A DNA stretch of 64,000 bases, taken from positions 205,332 to 269,331 of the forward strand of contig NZ_MSDF01000013.1 of the NCBI RefSeq assembly GCF_002022275.1. Direction: 5' to 3'. Each line of letters opens with the position of its first letter. The first letter of the stretch is position 1. This document shows, one piece after another, positions 39,423 to 46,741 of the stretch. Source of the DNA: Pseudomonas fluorescens. GTDB lineage: Bacteria; Pseudomonadota; Gammaproteobacteria; Pseudomonadales; Pseudomonadaceae. The notes beneath the pieces are model-generated. The model saw only the letters and a list, made by a program, of their open reading frames with translations, was not told the DNA's origin and did no database searches. The position numbers and the translations under genes are program-made.

Positions 39423-40580
39423 TCAATCCAATATCAAATGCGGCAAAAACCGACTCGAATCCTTGGTAATCAAACTATTATCTTCCCGCACGCCAATCCC
39501 CGCCGCCTGATCACCAATCACCCACGACCCAATCAGCGTGTAGCTGTCCCCAAACCGTGGCAGCGGCGCAAACTCCTGAAGGATAAACGGCGCGTCCGTG
39601 TAGGGCCCGTCCTCTTTCACGATCAGCCCGTCGGCGGTTTGCAGCTCGATATTCGCTCCTTCCCGCGAGAAGAACGGCTTGCGCACCCAACCTTTCGGCA
39701 CGGCTTTGCCCGGGTCGGTATCCAGGTGTGCCGCGAGTAGATTCGGGTGGCCTTTGTTGAACTCCCACAACAGCGGCAGGATGCCTTTGTTGGAGATGAT
39801 GGATTTCCACGCGGGCTCAAAAAACTGCGTATCGCTCTCGGCAATCGCGGCGCCAAAGGGTTCGTGGAAGATGAACTCCCAGGCGTGCAGTTTGAATAGG
39901 TGGGGAATCCAGCGATCTTCGAGGTCGACAAAGCGGCCTTCGGCGGTGAGGCCGATGTCTTCAATGTCAATGTGGCGCGATTCGATGCCGACTTTTTCCG
40001 CGACGAGGCGCAGGTAGTCGGTGGTGCCTTTGTCTTCGATGGAGTCTTTCATCGAGGCGAAGTAGAACGGTTGGTTGACCTGCAACTGGGCGAAGGCCTG
40101 GTGCAGTTTGGTGTCGATGCTGTTGAATTGGTCGGCGTGTTTGGGCAGCAGGCCGCGCTCGATGCATTGTTCCAGCCAGCCCCATTGGAACGCGGCGGCT
40201 TCGTAGAGGCTGGTGGGGGTGTCGTAGTTGAGTTCGAGCAGTTTGGCGGGGCCGGTGCCGTTGTAGGAGAAGTCCATGCGCCCGTAGAGGTGCGGGTGGC
40301 CTTCGAGCCAGGAGGTGCGGATCATGTCGTAGAACGGCGCGGGGATGCTCAGGCGTTCCAGCAGTTCTTCGTTGTGGACCACGCGGGCGACGAGGTCCAT
40401 GCACATGGCATGGATCTCGGTCGTCGGGTCTTCGAGGTCGCGCTCGATTTGCTGGAGCGTGAACTGGTAGTACGCGCTTTCGTCCCAGTAGGGTTCGTCG
40501 TCGATGGTGTGGAACAGAAAGCCGAGGCTGTCGGCGGTCTGTTTCCAGTCGTGACGTTCTGCGCAGTGGATTTTCTTCAT
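39423..40580 (-). CDS. yjfC: YjfC/YgiC-type ATP-grasp (glutathionylspermidine synthase-like) enzyme
   Basis: 385-aa protein of the glutathionylspermidine-synthase ATP-grasp family without the amidase half of Gsp. Family motifs are GRMDFSYNGTGPAKLLELNYDTPTSLYEAAAFQWGWLEQ, LPLLWEFNKGHPNLL, and GWVRKPFFSREGANIEL near the ATP site. It probably forms an amide bond with a peptide or amine substrate; E. coli YjfC/YgiC have not been shown to make glutathionylspermidine. Last gene of the yjf-like operon, nine bases after the DUF1190 gene. Confidence 0.9.
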   Translation of the reverse strand: MKKIHCAERHDWKQTADSLGFLFHTIDDEPYWDESAYYQFTLQQIERDLEDPTTEIHAMCMDLVARVVHNEELLERLSIPAPFYDMIRTSWLEGHPHLYGRMDFSYNGTGPAKLLELNYDTPTSLYEAAAFQWGWLEQCIERGLLPKHADQFNSIDTKLHQAFAQLQVNQPFYFASMKDSIEDKGTTDYLRLVAEKVGIESRHIDIEDIGLTAEGRFVDLEDRWIPHLFKLHAWEFIFHEPFGAAIAESDTQFFEPAWKSIISNKGILPLLWEFNKGHPNLLAAHLDTDPGKAVPKGWVRKPFFSREGANIELQTADGLIVKEDGPYTDAPFILQEFAPLPRFGDSYTLIGSWVIGDQAAGIGVREDNSLITKDSSRFLPHLILD

Positions 40581-40589
40581 GGCCCTTCC

Positions 40590-41303
40590 TTAACTGCTCG
40601 ACCCGCCGCCGCCCCAGCCGCTGCGGGCGCTGGCTTTGCTGCCGAAGCCGCCACGGGAGGTGGCCGAGGAGACGGTGCTCGACGTATTGGAGGAGCGCAG
40701 CGTGTTCGAGTAATTGCTGCTGCCGTAACGGGCCTGGTTCGAGCGGCCGAAGGTCGCGCCGTTCGAGGCACGCTGGTTGAGCGTTGAGGAGCCGTAATTG
40801 CCGCGATCATCGCGGTAGCGATACACCGGCTCGGAGCGGTAGCTGTTGCGATTGTTGCTCAGCATGTTGCCGATCAGCAGCCCGGTCAGCAGGCTGGTGG
40901 TGGAGAAGCCTGAGCCGCCACCATTGGCTTGCGCGCCAGCCACTTGAGCGTTGGCCGCGTCGACCTGGGATTGGGTCACCTGGCCTTGAGCGGTCAGTTC
41001 GAAACCGCCGAGTTTGGGGATGAACTTGCCGGTGGAGTCTTGCTGGCACCAGTCGGCGACGAAGTCGGCATCGCACTCGGCCTGGCTGTCGTACACCGGG
41101 GCGATGCGGCGGTGCTCGGCCATGGCGGTCATGTAGGCGTCCGAGCAGACGTCTACCGGGAGCTTTTCATCGGCGCATTGCTGCACGGACTGGAAGTTGT
41201 ATTTCTTCTGCACATCGTAGGTTTTTTCCGTCGGCCCACAGCCGGATATCGCCATGGCGACCGACGCTGCCAGCGACAGCTGAACGTACTTGCTTCGTTT
41301 CAT
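40590..41303 (-). CDS. yjfM: DUF1190 (YjfM/YgiB) lipoprotein
   Basis: 237 aa. Lipobox AISGC at residues ~18-22. The DUF1190 core has paired cysteines (QQCADEKLPVDVCSDAY and AECDADFVADWCQQD). The C-terminal ~100 residues are Ser/Asn/Gly/Arg-rich (NNRNSYRSEPVYRYRD; SSNYSNTLRSSNTSS) and probably disordered. Known only as the conserved neighbour of YjfC/YgiC-type ATP-grasp enzymes, hence a possible substrate or partner of the ligase. Confidence 0.88.
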   Translation of the reverse strand: MKRSKYVQLSLAASVAMAISGCGPTEKTYDVQKKYNFQSVQQCADEKLPVDVCSDAYMTAMAEHRRIAPVYDSQAECDADFVADWCQQDSTGKFIPKLGGFELTAQGQVTQSQVDAANAQVAGAQANGGGSGFSTTSLLTGLLIGNMLSNNRNSYRSEPVYRYRDDRGNYGSSTLNQRASNGATFGRSNQARYGSSNYSNTLRSSNTSSTVSSATSRGGFGSKASARSGWGGGGSSS

Positions 41304-41321
41304 CGGGAGCTCCGTACGGGA

Positions 41322-41750
41322 TCAGTTCTGGGAAGGCGTCATGCAGGCGGCGTTCAGCATGCCGACGCTGATGGCCACGGCGGCCACGTAGATGCCGGCG
41401 GCGAGCTCGCCGTTCTTGATGCGCTCGGAAGTGCCTTTGAGCACCAGGCTGGTCACCAGAAACGCCAACAACTGGACGACGGCGGCGATGACGGCCCACA
41501 CGACGAAGTCGAGGATGCTGATGGAGTAGGCAATCACGTTGCTGGCCGGAATCGCGAAACCGATGATGGCGCCACCCAGGGCAACCGCCGCCGAGACGTT
41601 GCCCGCGCGAATCAGTTCGAACTCCTTGTGCGGGGTGACGCGGGTGTAGATGAACTGGAACAGGCCGAACAGTACGGCGGCGCCCAGCAGGTAGGTGACA
41701 AACCCGAGCACGGCGGCTTTGTTCAGGGAAATGGAGAGAGCTTCTAGCAT
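41322..41750 (-). CDS. yjfL: DUF350 (YjfL) membrane protein
   Basis: 142-aa inner-membrane protein with four helices, of the UPF0719/DUF350 family. Visible blocks are ALSISLNKAAVLGFVTYLLGAAVLFGLFQFIYTRVTPHKE and NVSAAVALGGAIIGFAIPAS. Function unknown; regularly encoded with PspA-like and ATP-grasp proteins. Lies between DUF2491 and DUF1190 as in E. coli yjfKLM. Confidence 0.9.
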   Translation of the reverse strand: MLEALSISLNKAAVLGFVTYLLGAAVLFGLFQFIYTRVTPHKEFELIRAGNVSAAVALGGAIIGFAIPASNVIAYSISILDFVVWAVIAAVVQLLAFLVTSLVLKGTSERIKNGELAAGIYVAAVAISVGMLNAACMTPSQN

Positions 41751-41765
41751 GTGTTTCTTCCTTTT

Positions 41766-42428
41766 TTAGAGCGCATTCAAGTCGGTTGTGTACAGCGAAA
41801 TACCCAGTGACGTGCTAAGGCTGACAGTGCCCTCGGCGTCCTCTTCGACGGAAAACAGCAGAAACTCTCGACGATCGGTGAGGCCGGTGTCGCGGGCGTA
41901 CAGCATCGAACGGTGCTCGACGCTGTAGGACTCTTCGGGATTGATCACCTGTTCAGTCATCGCCACCAGTTCTGTCTGGCCAGCCTCGCTGCCCCACACG
42001 CGCGCGTATTCAACGCCGTTGTGGGTGTAGGTCGGCAAGCCGATAGGGCTCTGTGGCCCGGCCAGCCGTCGCAGTTCCGCTTCGCTGCTGATGGTGACGT
42101 AACTCAAGTAGTTGAACAGGATCACCGACTCGACCTGACCGGCGATGTCGCCCGTGGTGTGCACCTGCAGCCAGTAATCCTCGTCATTCATGTAGTAGCG
42201 AGACAGCCAGGTGGACTGGCCGAGGTCAACGGTGCCGTTGCTCCAGATTTCCTGGGCGCCGGGGATGACCACCGAGGTTTTCTCATCGAGCAACAATTTC
42301 AGGGTCGCGTCGAATATCACGCCTTTGCCCGGCGCCAGGCCCAGCGGGCCGGTGACCGGCACGGCCAGTTTCGATTCGGTATTCGCATTCGGGGCTTCAA
42401 GCCCCATCAACTGTTTAAGCCATCCCAT
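41766..42428 (-). CDS. yjfK: DUF2491 (YjfK) protein
   Basis: 220-aa cytosolic beta-rich protein of the DUF2491/YjfK family, function unknown. Conserved parts are MGWLKQLMGLEAP at the start, GLAPGKGVIFDATLKLLL, STWLSRYYMNDEDYWLQV and PTYTHNGVEYARVWG. The ATG at 42428 overlaps the end of the channel gene by 14 bases; the longer open frame reads back into that gene and is rejected. Confidence 0.88.
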   Translation of the reverse strand: MGWLKQLMGLEAPNANTESKLAVPVTGPLGLAPGKGVIFDATLKLLLDEKTSVVIPGAQEIWSNGTVDLGQSTWLSRYYMNDEDYWLQVHTTGDIAGQVESVILFNYLSYVTISSEAELRRLAGPQSPIGLPTYTHNGVEYARVWGSEAGQTELVAMTEQVINPEESYSVEHRSMLYARDTGLTDRREFLLFSVEEDAEGTVSLSTSLGISLYTTDLNAL

Positions 42429-43449
42429 GGGAGATTTCCTTGAGGCGGGTGGAGGCGATATAGAAGAGTTCGCCGCCTTCAACGCGTGTGGCGCTGGGCG
42501 GGTTGATCGACGGTTGCTGGGCACCTTTGGCGCGATAGCCGATGAGGGTGGCGTTGTGGCGTTCTTTCATCTGCGTGTACAGATCGCCGAACGTGGCTTC
42601 AAATGCCTCGGGCAATCTCATCAAGTATTGGGTGGCGCCCTGGCCCACGCACAGCAGTTCATTGATAACCACGGACGAGCCCGGGTCCTGAGAGGCGCGC
42701 ACCAGCATCTCGATGGCCATGCTTGAAGTGCATTCCAGGCGGGGCGCATAGGAGCTGGCGAGTGCGGCAATTTCACTTTCATTGAAGTGGGCGACGACGT
42801 GCCCCACAGGGTTCAATTGATTCACCGCCAGCACGGTGGCCAGCGTCAGGTCGTCGGACGGGGTTCGCACCAGCACGCGCTCGGCACCGGGCACACCTGC
42901 GCGCAGTAATAACGCGGTGGAGGACAGGCTTTCACCGCGGATAAATGCCGCTTTGCCTGGCATCGGGTTTTCTTCGAGGGTGCAGTCACAGATGACGATC
43001 AGGTTGTCGTTCGAGGTTTCGTCCTGAAGCAACAACTCGATGACTCGCTCGCTGGACGCGCCCTCCCAGCCAATGAGCACCGTGTGGCCGACCTTGCCGG
43101 TGAAATCACCTTTGCCCTTCATGCCTTTTCTCCATGCATCGATAACGCTGGTGGTGGTTTTTCCGATGGCTGCCGTGAGCAGCGCAATGCCCCCGAGCAT
43201 GATCCAGGTGGCCACGAAAATTCGCCCGGCGGAAGTCTGCGGCGCGAGGTCGCCATAGCCGACAGTGAGCGTGGTGGTGAGGTAGAAGTAAATAAACGTG
43301 GCGGCTGCGGTGAGGTGTTGCTCGCCCAGAAGTATCAGGCCCAGGTACGCCGTGCTCAGGTGAACACCCAAGGCGATGACCAGCCCTGCCCAACCGAAAC
43401 GGTGAAAGAGAGAGGAGGCATACATGCGCAACAAAAGGAAAATCGACAT
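42415..43449 (-). CDS. Potassium-channel-like protein with RCK/TrkA-N domain
   Basis: 344 aa. Two membrane helices flank a canonical K+ selectivity filter TVGYGD (residues 62-67). A cytosolic RCK-type nucleotide-binding domain begins at about residue 127 (GHTVLIGWEGASSERVIELLL) with DDLTLATVLAVNQLNP in the second half. This is the MthK/Kch layout. It is inserted between yjfJ and yjfK homologues together with a rhomboid gene, suggesting ion flux is part of the membrane-stress response. Confidence 0.88.
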   Translation of the reverse strand: MSIFLLLRMYASSLFHRFGWAGLVIALGVHLSTAYLGLILLGEQHLTAAATFIYFYLTTTLTVGYGDLAPQTSAGRIFVATWIMLGGIALLTAAIGKTTTSVIDAWRKGMKGKGDFTGKVGHTVLIGWEGASSERVIELLLQDETSNDNLIVICDCTLEENPMPGKAAFIRGESLSSTALLLRAGVPGAERVLVRTPSDDLTLATVLAVNQLNPVGHVVAHFNESEIAALASSYAPRLECTSSMAIEMLVRASQDPGSSVVINELLCVGQGATQYLMRLPEAFEATFGDLYTQMKERHNATLIGYRAKGAQQPSINPPSATRVEGGELFYIASTRLKEISHGMA

Positions 43450-43518
43450 TTCGCCCCTGACTCCCTGGGTACCTGGTTCCTGACGCCGTCACCTCAACGT
43501 CGGGAGGCTCAAGTGCGT

Positions 43519-44079
43519 TCAGCCGGCATTAAACCTGCTGCGCGGCGTGGAGAGAAGTACCTTGGCTGCAATAAATCCGGCGAACGCCCCAAAAAGATGG
43601 CCTTCGAAGGAAACACCCTGACGCGGCAGGAAACCGAAGACCAGGCCGCCATACAACAGCGCCACCACACCGGCCGTGATCAGGTTGCCCCAGCTCCTGT
43701 GAAACCAGGCGCGCGACAACAAGTAGGCCCACAGCCCGAACACCCAGCCGCTGGCACCGATGTGTACGCCGGAAAAACCAAACAGCCAGACCAGCGAGCC
43801 GCCCAGCAGAATGATGATCGTGCTGACGGTAACGAACCGGTTGAACCCTTCGATAATCACCAGGGTGCCCAGTACCAGAAAGGCAATCAGGTTCGCGCTC
43901 AGGTGAGCAAAAGACCCATGCAAAAACGGCGAGGTAAGAATGCCGAACAGCCCTTGCACCGTTCTCGGGATCAGGCCGAAGGCCATCAGGCTGTAGCCGG
44001 TCGCCACGTTGAACAGTTGCAGTGCAACCATCAACAGGGCCAGGCCTGCGATTGTCTTGAAACCCTTGAGGGCGTCCAT
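43519..44079 (-). CDS. Rhomboid-family intramembrane serine protease
   Basis: 186-aa membrane protein with six hydrophobic helices. The rhomboid motifs are present: PFLHGSFAHLSANL (oxyanion His/Asn), catalytic Ser110 in IGASGWVFG and His161 in FEGHLFGAFAG. Expected to cut membrane-protein substrates within or near the bilayer. Neighbouring DUF350, channel or single-helix proteins are possible targets, which is inference. Lies 59 bases after pspA. Confidence 0.92.
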   Translation of the reverse strand: MDALKGFKTIAGLALLMVALQLFNVATGYSLMAFGLIPRTVQGLFGILTSPFLHGSFAHLSANLIAFLVLGTLVIIEGFNRFVTVSTIIILLGGSLVWLFGFSGVHIGASGWVFGLWAYLLSRAWFHRSWGNLITAGVVALLYGGLVFGFLPRQGVSFEGHLFGAFAGFIAAKVLLSTPRSRFNAG

Positions 44080-44138
44080 CCTGACCTCGATATAAAAAAG
44101 GAAGGGCCGAGAATAGGCCCCTCCTGTTGCGGCTTTAT

Positions 44139-44837
44139 TTACTCAGCCGACTTTTGCTTCAGGCGTTCCAGAATCGCATTGGCGCTGCCGGTGTCCGGCG
44201 TGATGCCGGCCTCGCGCAGTTTGCGCTCCAGATCAGTACCCGTCGAAGCCTCAGCCAATTCGTCCTGGGCTTGCAGCTCAGCGGCGCGCTGCTGTTGCTT
44301 GGCTTGCAAACGGTTGAGCGTACCGACGGCGGTTTCCAGCTTGCCGTTGGCACCGCCACTGGCGATGGACGCGCTGACCTGAGCCTTTTGTACGCTTTCG
44401 CGCGCCTTGGCCATGTCCACTTGCTGACGCAGGCTTTTGATCCGGCTTTCGGCCTTGGTGATGTCCTTGCGCATGCTCTCAGCGTAACCACCGAATTCGG
44501 TGGTCTGCTTTTGCTCGGTGTCGCGCTCGTTGGTCAGGGTCGAAATGGCTTCGGCGACTTCCAGTGCGAGGTCTTCTCGATTGGCCTGGATGGCGGCCAT
44601 CGCCTTGGACTCGAGGTCCTTGATTTTGGCGTCGTACTCGCCAACGCGATCATTGGCCAGTTTGTGCTTGGCCATGATGCTGACCAGCTCACGCTTGGCA
44701 TTGGCCAGCGCGGTGTCGGCGTCACGAATTTCCTGGTCAAGGATGCGCAGGGCCTGTTGATCAACGATTGATTCGCCGACTTCGCTGGCACCGCCACGCA
44801 GCGCGGTGAACAATTTGCTCCAGATGGACTGAGTCAT
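44139..44837 (-). CDS. yjfJ: PspA/IM30-family protein (YjfJ)
   Basis: 232-aa, almost wholly coiled-coil ESCRT-III-like protein. Opening MTQSIWSKLFTALRGGASEVGESIVDQQALRILDQEIRDAD is typical; the hairpin of helices continues to about residue 190. PspA proteins bind stressed inner membranes and limit proton leakage. No pspBC or pspF is seen nearby, so control is not of the classical Psp type. Second gene of the operon. Confidence 0.92.
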   Translation of the reverse strand: MTQSIWSKLFTALRGGASEVGESIVDQQALRILDQEIRDADTALANAKRELVSIMAKHKLANDRVGEYDAKIKDLESKAMAAIQANREDLALEVAEAISTLTNERDTEQKQTTEFGGYAESMRKDITKAESRIKSLRQQVDMAKARESVQKAQVSASIASGGANGKLETAVGTLNRLQAKQQQRAAELQAQDELAEASTGTDLERKLREAGITPDTGSANAILERLKQKSAE

Positions 44838-44854
44838 TGGATACTCCCGAATAC

Positions 44855-45544
44855 TTAATTGAAGAAACGTTCGAAGGCTTCGCTCGCGCGCTGCACGTTG
44901 TCGACCAGGGTTTTCACCTCGGTCACGATGTTGGTCAGGCTGGAGTCGGAGCTCAATGCGCCGAACATGTTGTAAACCACTTGCCCGTTTGGCATGGACT
45001 CGATGCCGATCGATGACAGCGGGAACATTTCCCGGCTGCGCAGCACGGCGTCGTTGAACGCCGTTACGTCGTTGATCGACTCGACGTCCACCAGCACGGT
45101 GTCGACGATGATTTGCTCGCCCACCACGGCGATGTAAATCGGCAAGCCACCGAAGTCGTTCATTTCCAGCTTGATGCTGGACTCGGAGCCTTGAACCAGA
45201 GAAAGCGTAATGTCATTGGAGACCACGTCGTCCAGGGCCTGCAGCGCGCTGAAGAGGCGATCGATATTCCAGTTGGTACCTGCGCTCATGAAATTCTCCG
45301 ACATGAATGAGCCAGCCAGAATCGGCTGGCGAAGCTGTTTCTCCATCTGCTTGAGCAGGCTTCGGTTTTCGGGAAGCACCCAAGTCTCGTGTTTCACATA
45401 ACCGGCAGCCGCCAGGCCCGCGCGCATCTGCTTCATATAAAAGCTCGACGGTTTTTTCGCGGACGGCTTCAAGCGCTCTCCCTGAAGGCTTGCTGAATCG
45501 GTCTCGGGCCCTTCCGACGGGCTCGATGGAGAGCTGCTTTTCAT
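44855..45544 (-). CDS. yjfI: DUF2170 (YjfI) protein
   Basis: 229-aa cytosolic protein; a Ser/Pro-rich first ~35 residues precede a helix-hairpin segment with SFYMKQMRAGLAAAGYVKHETWVLPENRSLLKQMEKQLRQP and the DUF2170 domain (residues ~90-229, IKLEMNDFGGLPIYIAVVGEQII). Function unknown; its partner in E. coli is YjfJ. First gene of the eight-gene operon. The ATG at 45544 lies 30 bases downstream of the predicted transcription start; the longer frame would begin within the operator. Confidence 0.85.
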   Translation of the reverse strand: MKSSSPSSPSEGPETDSASLQGERLKPSAKKPSSFYMKQMRAGLAAAGYVKHETWVLPENRSLLKQMEKQLRQPILAGSFMSENFMSAGTNWNIDRLFSALQALDDVVSNDITLSLVQGSESSIKLEMNDFGGLPIYIAVVGEQIIVDTVLVDVESINDVTAFNDAVLRSREMFPLSSIGIESMPNGQVVYNMFGALSSDSSLTNIVTEVKTLVDNVQRASEAFERFFN

Positions 45545-45566
45545 GTACTGACCTCGTTGTGAAAAA

Positions 45567-45578
45567 CTCACGCGTGAG
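45567..45578. promoter_or_regulatory. Palindromic operator, downstream copy (CTCACGCGTGAG)
   Basis: Perfect 12-bp palindrome covering the predicted start of yjfI transcription. An identical copy lies 46 bases away, centre to centre. Confidence 0.75.
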
Positions 45579-45580
45579 AA

Positions 45581-45609
45581 AATCTACAGGCAATTCTGGA
45601 AAGGCTCAA
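45581..45609 (-). promoter_or_regulatory. Sigma-70 promoter of the yjfI-pspA operon
   Basis: On the minus strand TTGAGC (45609-45604), exactly 17 bases, then TAGATT (45586-45581). It sits precisely between the two operator palindromes, which supports both calls. Confidence 0.7.
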
Positions 45610-45612
45610 TAG

Positions 45613-45624
45613 CTCACGCGTGAG
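45613..45624. promoter_or_regulatory. Palindromic operator, upstream copy (CTCACGCGTGAG)
   Basis: Second perfect copy, three bases upstream of the -35 element. A dimeric repressor bound at both copies could bridge the promoter. The divergent isochorismatase gene starts 148 bases to the right and might also be affected. Confidence 0.75.
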
Positions 45625-45771
45625 ATTTTTTGTCTTACTTTTATTCTGATTGTCTCCTATGAGTTGACGGTATTACTCATCAGAGCCGATTTATCCTCCT
45701 GAGCCCACCCATTAATCTGTGCCCATGTTGAAAGCAACGCCAAACCCACTTAAACAAAAAAGGATTCAACC

Positions 45772-46404
45772 ATGAGCACTCCAACCAACAGCCGCCTGAA
45801 CAAAGACGACGCCATCGTGTTGCTGGTCGACCACCAGACCGGCCTGATTTCCCTGGTGCAGGACTTCTCGCCCAACGAGTTCAAGAACAACGTATTGGCC
45901 CTGGCTGACCTGGCCAAGTTCTTCAACCTGCCGACCATCCTCACCACCAGTTTCGAGCAAGGCCCCAATGGCCCGCTGGTACCGGAGCTGAAGGAAATAT
46001 TCCCGGACGCGCCGTACATCGCTCGCCCTGGCCAGATCAATGCCTGGGACAACGAAGACTTCGTCAAGGCGGTCAAGGCCACCGGGCGCAAGCAGATCAT
46101 CATTGCCGGCGTGGTCACGGACGTGTGCGTGGCGTTTCCGACGCTGTCAGCACTGGCGGAAGGGTTTGAAGTCTTTGTGGTGACCGACGCCTCGGGCACC
46201 TTCAACACCACGGTGCAACAAGCGGCGTGGAGCCGGATGACGCAGGCCGGTGCGCAACTGATGAACTGGTTTTCGGTGGCGTGTGAGTTGCAAGGCGACT
46301 GGCGCAACGATATGGAAGGCTTGGGCAATCTGTTGTCCCAGCGTATCCCGAACTATCGCAACCTGATGAACGGTTACGCGGCGCTGACCGCACGTCAGAA
46401 CTAA
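45772..46404 (+). CDS. Isochorismatase-family (YcaC-like) hydrolase
   Basis: 210-aa cysteine hydrolase of the isochorismatase superfamily. The triad positions appear as Asp in VLLVDHQTGLI, a Lys in the middle, and Cys in IIAGVVTDVCVAFPTLSA. The length and the ILTTSFEQGPNGPLVPEL segment resemble YcaC-like hydrolases of unknown substrate. Divergent from yjfI, ended by an intrinsic terminator. Confidence 0.9.
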   Translation: MSTPTNSRLNKDDAIVLLVDHQTGLISLVQDFSPNEFKNNVLALADLAKFFNLPTILTTSFEQGPNGPLVPELKEIFPDAPYIARPGQINAWDNEDFVKAVKATGRKQIIIAGVVTDVCVAFPTLSALAEGFEVFVVTDASGTFNTTVQQAAWSRMTQAGAQLMNWFSVACELQGDWRNDMEGLGNLLSQRIPNYRNLMNGYAALTARQN

Positions 46405-46424
46405 GCCACACCCCGCTCTACAAC

Positions 46425-46452
46425 AAGCCTGCGCTGATGCGCGGGCTTTTTT
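46425..46452 (+). terminator. Rho-independent terminator
   Basis: AAGCCTGCGC / GCGCGGGCTT stem with one mismatch, TGAT loop and six T, 20 bases after the isochorismatase-family gene. Confidence 0.85.
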
Positions 46453-46741
46453 GCGTGGGCCGGTATTACTCCATCAACGTTCTAAAATGGTGACCGCCGT
46501 TGTGAATTGTTGTGAAGGCTTTGCGAATTGGTGAATGCCCCGTGCTAAGTTCCAAATCACCTTGATTCACAGCGTTCACCTACAGCCGCTGAGCAACTAG
46601 CGGCAGGTTCTTGTTATTGACTAATTAGTTCCGGGCACTTGCCCGGGAAGTTGTAGAGCCCTGTTCGCATTAAAAGAATAAACACGTTTAGACGCGTGCT
46701 GGCGGCGCTTTCGGCGCGACAATTAACTCAGGAGAATGACC
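46453..46741 (+). promoter_or_regulatory. Structured leader of the HrpK-like gene
   Basis: About 290 bases with no gene. It holds two adjacent GTTGTGAA copies in a ten-base period (46499-46516) and two hairpins, GCCGCT/AGCGGC (46585-46604) and CCGGGC-ACTT-GCCCGG (46631-46646). I find no HrpL box (GGAACC-N16-CCAC), which is what an ordinary type III effector or translocator gene in Pseudomonas would have. Confidence 0.45.
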
